This document shows positions 57,002 to 64,000 of a DNA stretch of 64,000 nucleotides, one piece after another. The DNA comes from Bolinopsis microptera (taxonomy: Eukaryota > Ctenophora > Tentaculata > Lobata > Bolinopsidae). Made by a program: the position numbers and the translations under genes. Positions within the stretch are counted from its first letter, which is position 1; every line of letters begins with the position of its first letter. The notes under the pieces were generated by a model. That model saw only the letters and a program-made list of their open reading frames with translations, did not search any database and was not told the origin of the DNA. The stretch covers positions 14,694,445 through 14,758,444 of the forward strand of contig NC_087079.1 of NCBI RefSeq assembly GCF_026151205.1, in the 5' to 3' direction.

Positions 57002-57914
57002 ATAGAAAAATTAATTTTTCGTTTGATGCTAGACTCAAATAATATTGTGAAGAATCTGAAGATTTCTGAATTTGAACTTGCTGTAAGTTTTAGAGATGAT
57101 AATATCATATGAACCCATGCATGTACAGTAAAACCCTGATTTACCGCACCCCCATTTAATTTACTGCAAACCCCGATTTACCGCAGCCATTTCCTTCCCC
57201 CAAAAACATGCACAATGTATACTAACAAAACCCTGATTTACTGCAAACCTTGATTTACCTCACCTTGATTTACCTTACTTGTTGCCACTCAACATATCAA
57301 ACAAAGTGAACTCAGTGAAGCACATCCTTAAACTGAATATATTCCCGAATAAAGAGGTGTAAACCGTGATTAATTGAGATGAATTTAGGGTAATATTGTG
57401 TAATATCTAGGTAGTGTAGTGATTATAATAAGGCGGTCGTGGTGTCCAGTATGTGACGGTAGTATTTTGGGCATATATTAGTATACGACAGTTATTGCAG
57501 TTTAAGTGCAGAGAGGTCAGTTTAACATATGTTTGGGTCAGTACAAGGTTGAATTATGGAGTGTTTACAGAATACTAGTGGTACTATGTTGTGGCTATCG
57601 ACAGGACAGTTTGCAATTCCCGGGAAATGGTAGATTGTTTAGACTATCAGGGGCGAGAGGAAAATACGATTAGCCTTTTGAGATCGGGAGTGCCAGTTTA
57701 CCCGATCGAGAGGGGGTCATTTTGATACCGGGCAGGTTCTGTAGCTAGAACCTGTTAAGGTTAGGTCGTTTAGTTAGGTAGATGGCTATAGTGGTAAGTA
57801 TAATATTGGCGGCCGTAGAATAGTGGAGCATTACGTAGTTACTATTATCAGGCTTGGTTGTGGCCGGGGTCAACAATGGTTGGTCCGACACCAGGGGATG
57901 TCTTGACAACACTG

Positions 57915-58500
57915 GGCTCTGGCAGAGCGAGAGTCAGCAATGGTTGACTCAGATAGGTAAAGCTAGACTAAGAGTAAGAGCCCGGGAGAAATAGTCAGCG
58001 CTGGTTGACTTAGATAGATAAAGCTAGACTAAGAATAAGAGCCCGGGAGGAATAGTCAGCACTGGTTGACTTAGATAGATAAAGCTAGACTAAGAATAAG
58101 AGCCCGGGAGGAATAGTCAGCACTGGTTGACTTAGATAGATAAAGCTAGACTAAGAGTAAGAGCCCGGGAGAAATAGTCAGCACTGGTTGACTTAGACAG
58201 ATAAAGCTAGACTAAGAATAAGAGCCCGGGAGGAATAGTCAGCAATGGTTGACTTAGATAGGTAAAGCTAGACTAGGATAGTAGTAGAATAGTGGAGCAT
58301 TACGTAGTTACTATTATCAGGCTTGGTTGTGGCCGGGGTCAACAATGGTTGGTCCGACACCAGGGGATGTCTTGACAACACTGGGCTCTGGCAGAGCGAG
58401 AGTCAGCAATGGTTGACTCAGACAGATAAGGCTAGACTAAGAGTAAGAGCCCGGGAGGAATAGACAGCAATGGTTGACTCAGATAGGTAAAGCTAGATTA
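57915..58500. repeat. Array of ~60-bp units
   Basis: About eight units with GTCAGCACTGGTTGACTTAG, ATAAAGCTAGACTAAGA and AAGAGCCCGGGAG blocks, in two groups. A larger repeat (57815-57950 and 58285-58425, with TACGTAGTTACTATTATCAG) surrounds the first group. Confidence 0.85.
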
Positions 58501-59607
58501 AGGGTAGGATTAACGGCAGGAAGTGTGTTGCGTAATATTTGAGGCAGTATGAATCGGAGTAATTAGGAATTTGTTGCATAGTATTTGAGGCAATATGAGT
58601 CTGAGTGACTAAGCGTTGGTTGAGCAAATATTCGATTATTCATTGTTCAGTTAAGTACCTTGGGCACCTTTATTATACCCCTTGTTTGCATTCTCACCCT
58701 ATTCGATAGAGGGTCATGGTTGATACCGGACTAGTGTGAGGGACCAGGACCAGTTATGGTTGGGGCCTGGTGAGCACGGATGGAACGTGTCGTTAGAGGT
58801 TTAGAATCGGCAGTGGTTGTTTCAGGGCACCTAGATTAGGCACGGTCAAGGCGAGTTGACCGTGCTATCCGTGTTTTATGTTGCAGCACTAGATCGCTGG
58901 GCGTTTATGGGCGATACGAGTCTGGTTAATTAGGATTTGAAGTAGAGGTTGTCGAATTATTCATTGTATTGTTTCATAGTTTAACTTTGTTTACCCTTTA
59001 TTATCACGCTCGTTTCCATTGTCCAAACCCTTAATTAAATGCAAATAAACTTCGAACCGGGAAGCAAGTGTCCACTGCTTACAAATGGCGCGAACGGTAG
59101 GATCCTATTTTATTATAGGATAGTTTGTTTTGTATTTTAATTAAGGTAATGGAGACTATTTAGTGTGTGAGAGTGAGTGGACAGAGGTCAGGAGTATTTG
59201 TAAATATGTACGTAAACGTAATATTATACAGTGTTGTCAGTTACCATTGTTAGACTAGTGCAGTGCAAGAGCAGTAAAGCTGTAAAGGAATGCTCGGTGA
59301 AGTGTAAGAGTTTAAATGGTATTTTTGGGGTTTCTTTCATCATGGAGGGGACAGGGGGTAGATACCGGAGAGGCACAGGTTAGGAGGGGTTATTTTGAGG
59401 AGTATATGTCCGTCCGTTGAGGGATTGGTTCGAGAGAGTGTTTGATGAGTTGATTCAGAGATAACCGGGTCTTATTTTAAGTTTTAAGACGGCAGACTTG
59501 ACATACTTTCAGCCACCAGAGCCTCAGTGGGAGTGGCTGCCTGCTGAACCGTTCTGTAGTGTGTCAGACTTGTTTTCTTTTAGTAGCGCTACGTATTGTG
59601 ATATCAT

Positions 59608-59704
59608 GAAAGAGATAGAGGAAGAGATAGAGGAAGAGATAGAGGAAGAGATAGAGGAAGAGATAGAGAAAGAGATAGAGGAAGAGATAGAGGAAGAGAT
59701 ATTA
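59608..59704. repeat. 12-bp array (GATAGAGGAAGA)n
   Basis: About eight copies; one unit has AAA in place of GGA. The open frame through it (repeated EIEE) is a consequence of the period. Confidence 0.9.
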
Positions 59705-60129
59705 TATAAATAAGACCCGGGTGATGCTAGTAGCATTGGAGGTTGAAGGGAGGTTATTCGGAGAGTGGTGACGTCACTTGTAGGGAATTAGAGCTGTGTA
59801 TTAATTTGAAAACTTGGAACGTTTTGAAGGGGTTTTGAAATTTGAGGGGTGCCAGGGTATGGTATTTTCTATGATGAAAGAAACTAGGACTACTTTTCTG
59901 CGAAGAGAGTGTTGAATTGACTGTCCGAATATTTGAATATGAGGAACTGACTGAGATTATGTTATGGAGTGACGGTGTGAGACACTGATTTATCAATTAG
60001 AGTAAAAACCGAGCAATAGAGAGCTGATAAGCGAGAGCTTTAATTATTACATTTGACCTGTACACTTGGTATTTTAATTATTACATTTTAATTCGTACAC
60101 TGTTAAAGAGCGGGATAATATTTGCATCG

Positions 60130-60295
60130 TAAGTAGTACATTGTTGAAGAGAGAGACAGCGTTTGTATTTTAATTAGTACATTGTTGAAGAGAGAGACAG
60201 TGTTTGTATTTTAATTAGTACATTATTGAAGAGAGAGACAGTGGTTGTATTTTAATTAGTACATTATTGAAGAGAGAGACAGTGTTTGTATTTTA
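60130..60295. repeat. Array of ~46-bp units
   Basis: Four units of TTAGTACATTGTTGAAGAGA, GAGACAGTG and TTTGTATTTTAA, sharing the GAAGAGAGAGACAGTGTTTG core with the next array. Confidence 0.85.
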
Positions 60296-60765
60296 TTTTA
60301 ATACTTTCAACACTACTATATAACAAATAATTTGAGTCAGGGAAGCGGCACTGAGAGAGGAACTGTTGAAGAGAGAGAGACAGTGTTTGTATTTTATTTT
60401 AATACTTTCAACACTACTATATAACAAATAATTTGAGTCAGGGAAGCGGCACTGAGAGAGGAACTGTTGAAGAGAGAGAGACAGTGTTTGTATTTTATTT
60501 TAATACTTTCAACACTACTATATAACAAATAATTTGAGTCAGGGAAGCGGCACTGAGAGAGGAACTGTTGAAGAGAGAGAGACAGTGTTTGTATTTTATT
60601 TTAATACTTTCAACACTACTATATAACAAATAATTTGAGTCAGGGAAGCGGCACTGAGAGAGGAACTGTTGAAGAGAGAGAGACAGTGTTTGTATTGTAT
60701 TTTAATACTTTCAACACTACTATATAACAAATAATTTGAGTCAGGGAAGCGGCACTGAGAGAGGA
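60295..60765. repeat. Array of ~100-bp units with TATATAA
   Basis: Five near-identical units including CTACTATATAACAAATAATT, GAGTCAGGGAAGCGGCACTG and GAACTGTTGAAGAGAGAGAG. Each unit carries a TATA-like word, so if it is a promoter it is a multiplied one. Confidence 0.9.
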
Positions 60766-61065
60766 ATTGGCAGAGATAAAGATAGCTAATGAGGTAATGA
60801 TGAGAGCGCGGCAGGAGGCTGAGCTAACAAACGAGAGAGGAATTGGCAGAGATAAAGATAGCTAATGAGGTAATGATGAGAGCGCGGCAGGAGGCTGAGC
60901 TAGCAAACGAGAGAGGAATTGGCAGAGATAAAGATAGCTAATGAGGTAATGATGAGAGAGCGGCAGGAGGCTGAGCTAGCAAACGAGAGAGGAATTGGCA
61001 GAGATAAAGATAGCTAATGAGGTAATGATGAGAGCGCGGCAGGAGGCTGAGCTAGCAAACGAAGA
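60765..61065 (+). repeat. Array of ~79-bp units at the start of the gag-like frame
   Basis: Four units of GGAATTGGCAGAGATAAAGA, AGCTAATGAGGTAATGATGA and CGGCAGGAGGCTGAGCTA. The last unit leads into the open frame, which begins AEIKIANEVMMRARQEAELA. The unit is not a multiple of three, so only one unit can be in frame with the rest. Confidence 0.85.
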
Positions 61066-62030
61066 GTTAAGGACTCAATATGATGAATTGAGGCAGCAGG
61101 GAGCACAGCTAAGAAGAGATGGATTCAGAGAGGGTAAGCTAGAAGCTAGGCAGGAGAAGGAGACCGAAAAGAGGAGAATCAGAGAAGCGAACAGAGCAGC
61201 GGGTAAGAAATACCCATTAATGAAACCTCGGATGTTTGTGCTGGGGAAACACAGCTTTAGAACCTTCCTGAGCGGGTTTAAAATATTTGCCAATGCTGCG
61301 GACATCTTGGATGAAGACTTGGTGGACATGATAATGACGTACTTGGACCCCTAGGCACAGAGGAGAGTGGAGACCCTACGATTAACCCGGGACGAGAAGA
61401 GAAATGTAGAGGCGAGTTTGGAGAGGAGGACAGAGGTGCTATGTGATGTGCATTCAAAGGCGGGTGCAGGAAGAGACTTCTTGAGATGCGTCAGAAAGAG
61501 GAAGAGACAATTTCGGATTTTGCAGCTAGAGTCACTGGCATGGCAGATGAGGCATATGCACCGGAGGAGGAGGAGATCAAGAAGACCATCAGGCTAGATG
61601 ACCATCGGGATCGAGTTAATCAAGTCACGAGGGCAAGATTTTGAGGCCGCGCTAAAGAGGGCGGTTAAGTTGGATGGGATACTGGCGAGTCGTAGCCCTA
61701 AACCAGGGAAGAATGAGGAGGAACTTTTGTTCCAAATCGGGGAGGATATAGAGATGGATGAGGGAGTGATAAACCGAGTAATGAAAGAGAACCGGCCGAG
61801 AAGAGACATCGGTGCTGGTTACACCTGTGGACAGCATGGACATTTCGCAAAGGAATGTAGAAAGACCCCTACTTGGTATGGATGCGGGAGACAGGGTCAT
61901 ATTGTAATGGATTGAACGCAAGGACACGGTGGCCAAGGAGGTCTTCAAAGAGGGCAAGATCCTCTTGTACAGAAAGCTATGGACGAAAGAAATTTATCAT
62001 TGGTAGCAGGTAGAAGAACTGATAACTGAT
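60995..62030 (+). pseudogene. Gag-like protein, interrupted
   Basis: 60995-61354 encodes a charged coiled-coil-like N-terminus, then KPRMFVLGKHSFRTFLSGFK and a capsid-like stretch. An in-frame TAG at 61352-61354 is followed by plausible continuation (AQRRVETLRLTRDEKRNVEA). A frame change then gives LLEMRQKEEETISDFAARVT, a typical retroelement capsid motif, and another gives 61598-61915 with two zinc-knuckle-like motifs. The first (YTCGQHGHFAKEC) lacks its leading Cys and the second is cut by a stop where its last Cys should be. The element is decayed, or the sequence has errors. Confidence 0.65.
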
Positions 62031-62219
62031 AAGACATGGGAGGAGACCAACCGCCTTTGTCGACAGAGGGGATGGATTACTTGAAGGGGATACGTGAAGT
62101 TGGGAACTTCGATAGCAGCTGCTAAGAAGGCTGCAGTGTGGGTCTTGAGAATCCAGGATTTCAAGGCAAGAGATTTTGCAACACGCTTAGAGTATATGTA
62201 TATATACTCAGAGTATATT

Positions 62220-64000
62220 TCTAGGTATTGATGATCTAGAAAAGTTTGTTAGACCGGAACAAATGCAAATGACAGAATATAGCGCTGAGTTCAAGAGACG
62301 ATTGAACCGGATCGGAGAGTTGTTTAATGACAAGAAAGAAATTTATCATGATGGTATGTTGGCATACAGGTTGTTAACTCAGGCCAACCTGACCAAAGAT
62401 CAACAGATATTGATCAAAGCTGCAATGGGGACTCAAGAGTTGACAAGTAAAGCAATTGAGGAAGGTTTGAAGAGGTGTTTCGGTGACGCTGTTTTCTGTC
62501 GTAGATCCAGACTGGAGTTAGACACAGTGAAGATTAAGGTAGAACCTGGATCGGATGTGCATTACCATAGGGGTCAGTTTGATGAAAAAGGATACTGACA
62601 TCAGTGGTGATAACGGAGAATATACATTCTATCAAGGATACAATAATTGAGGACAAGGAGGAAGGAAATCGTTCTCTTCTGGCGGTTATAACAATTACTC
62701 CAATGGCAGAGGGAGATCTGGAAATGACAGCAGACCATGGGAAAGAGACAAACAGCTCAATTCAAAAGAAAGGAATAACTCAGACTACAAAGATGAGTTA
62801 AATGCTATCAGTCACAAAACAGGCGATGTAGCAAGATGTTCAATTTGTGATTCGAATAAGCATTTCCGGGCAGATTGTCAACATAATCCCAATGTTAATG
62901 ATGTTCGAAAGAAGGATTCGGGCTCAGTGTGTATGTATCAGTCGTGCAGGAAGGGTTAAGAATCAAACAAAATTGACAATGACTACTGTGAGACAGTGCT
63001 GTTAGTCAATGAGACATTGAACAAGGTGTTGATTGACACTGGGACAACCAGTTATGTGTGTGGTGACGTTTAGTTGAACACATTCTTAGAGTCAATGCCT
63101 GAAGAGTTGAAGAAAAAGGTCAGCGAAGTCGAGAGAAACTTGAGTTTTGGTTTTGGAGACGGACACGCGGTTGAATCTATCAAATGTGTCATGTTACCAG
63201 TCAAGTTGTGTAACAGAGATTTCATGTTAGAAACATTTGTGGTTCCAGGAGAATTACCCTTTTTGTTTTCTAGATGTAGCATGAAGCAACTGGGGGTATC
63301 ATTAGACATAGAGAATGATCAGATTATGATTGGCGGAGAACGGCAACAACTGAAAGTGACCAAATCAGGTCATTATGTGGCAGATATCAGGTTATGGGAA
63401 AATATGAGATCAGAGAAATATACCATTGAACAAAATGGTAGGGAAGAGAGTGTAAGGAAAGAAGAGATTGTTGATAGTGATAGTGACAGTGAAGATGAAT
63501 TCTGTCCGAATGAATCAGAGGAAGTAAGCAATGAACCATCAGCAGAAGGAGTGGAAGTTTCGAGTGGAACTGAAACTTAAATAGAAGAATCTGGTAATGT
63601 AGAGACCAGTAGTGAACAAGTGAAGTCAGAAAGTGTCGGTGATGAAAATAGAGACACAAGTGAGCCTGATGAATTTCAGAGTGCTTCTTCGTCTGATGAG
63701 AATCAAGACTGGGTAGAGGTTGTAGTCAAGAGGAATAAGGTATTAGACTTTAAGAGTGAGGATGTCATTAGGTATAAGTCAGCAGATCATACCAACGATG
63801 TGTGGCAGAGAGCAAGTGTAATTGGACCTGGATGGAAAGAAAATTCTGTAATGGAAGGAAGACATCAACGTCTCGAACTTGGGGAAAGAACCAGAAGGTA
63901 CAACAATTCAATTGCGTCTCAGTGAGTGTCAAGTGCAGAAAAAATCACATGATTCTCTAGACACAGAGGCTAGTATTGATACGGTGATGATACCAAAGGA
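62220..64000 (+). pseudogene. Copia-like polyprotein, degraded, runs off the window
   Basis: Pieces in order: a copia-type gag (from 62221; YSAEFKRRLNRIGELF, LLTQANLT; open frame 62263-62598); a CCHC zinc knuckle CSICDSNKHFRADC near 62837-62880 in another frame; a retropepsin with LIDTGTTSYVCG (63023 on), interrupted by a TAG at 63070; the rest of the protease with PFLFSRCSMKQLG and a VTKSGHYVADI end (to about 63392); a very acidic Ser/Glu linker; and DVIRYKSADHTNDVWQRASV (63760 on), like the segment between integrase and RT in animal copia elements. The final VMIPK also fits the lead-in to RT. No integrase core is visible between protease and linker. Confidence 0.65.

Larger units (their letters stand above)
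53551..62045. repeat. 8.5-kb tandem duplication, copy 2 (clean)
   Basis: Begins inside the hydrolase coding region and runs through the LINE and the retroelement. The sequences of the two copies part company after GGAGGAGA at about 62045, where copy 1 had jumped back to the hydrolase sequence. Confidence 0.85.
57435..62045 (+). mobile_element. LTR-type retroelement leader and gag-like region (clean copy)
   Basis: Long non-coding leader with five separate tandem arrays, followed by a broken gag-like reading frame (60765-62030) with zinc-knuckle motifs. I could not identify LTRs with confidence. It may be the 5' part of the same element as the copia-like polyprotein that follows, or a different element beside it. 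Confidence 0.55.

Overview
This is eukaryotic, almost certainly animal, DNA: AT-rich, with long introns, canonical GT..AG splice sites and a dense mixture of retrotransposons, DNA-transposon relics and tandem repeats. No rRNA, tRNA or CRISPR array was found. The LRCH-type gene, an ABHD12-like lipase, a CR1-like LINE with an esterase ORF1 and a copia-like polyprotein of the kind common in aquatic invertebrates suggest a marine invertebrate. I cannot fix the phylum from sequence alone.

The main gene lies on the minus strand from 43539 down to 2763, about 41 kb. I rebuilt 17 exons whose phases agree, except for one gap between exons 16 and 17. The product starts as an LRCH protein (leucine-rich repeats, then a charged middle region, then a calponin-homology domain). 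It then continues, in the same exon as the end of the CH domain, into a region I do not recognise, and probably ends with a C2H2 zinc finger. Three exon-intron boundaries of this gene are themselves tandemly duplicated: the donor of exon 6 (dozens of 46-bp copies), the acceptor of exon 5 (about twelve 62-bp copies) and the donor of exon 14 (two copies). This is the most unusual structure in the window.

The introns carry, from low to high coordinate: a dispersed ~120-bp repeat family and a hairpin (4.3-6.3 kb); microsatellites and an element with poly-C ends (7.6-10.7 kb); a TTAA-flanked non-autonomous DNA element with CRE-like sites in its ends (14784-16820); a second terminal-inverted-repeat element (17106-19020); a nearly full-length CR1-like LINE on the plus strand (about 20480-26365), broken by a single amber codon; a second LINE fragment (26820-27355); and a long fold-back (30050-30174).

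Upstream of the LRCH gene is an ABHD12-like serine hydrolase (44272-45198, minus), then a LINE with an intact 1016-codon ORF (45344-48394, minus), then retroelement sequence. A block of about 8.5 kb (44986-53550) is repeated in tandem at 53551-62045. The first 3.9 kb of the two copies appear identical, including the whole LINE ORF and the 5' part of the hydrolase. The remainder of copy 1 (about 48870-53550) is full of small indels relative to copy 2. The same noise is seen at 36600-40140, next to a broken second copy of LRCH exon 7. These look like unpolished or falsely duplicated assembly segments, so counts and frames there should be treated with care. The window ends in a degraded copia-like polyprotein (62220-64000) that has zinc-knuckle and protease pieces but apparently no integrase.
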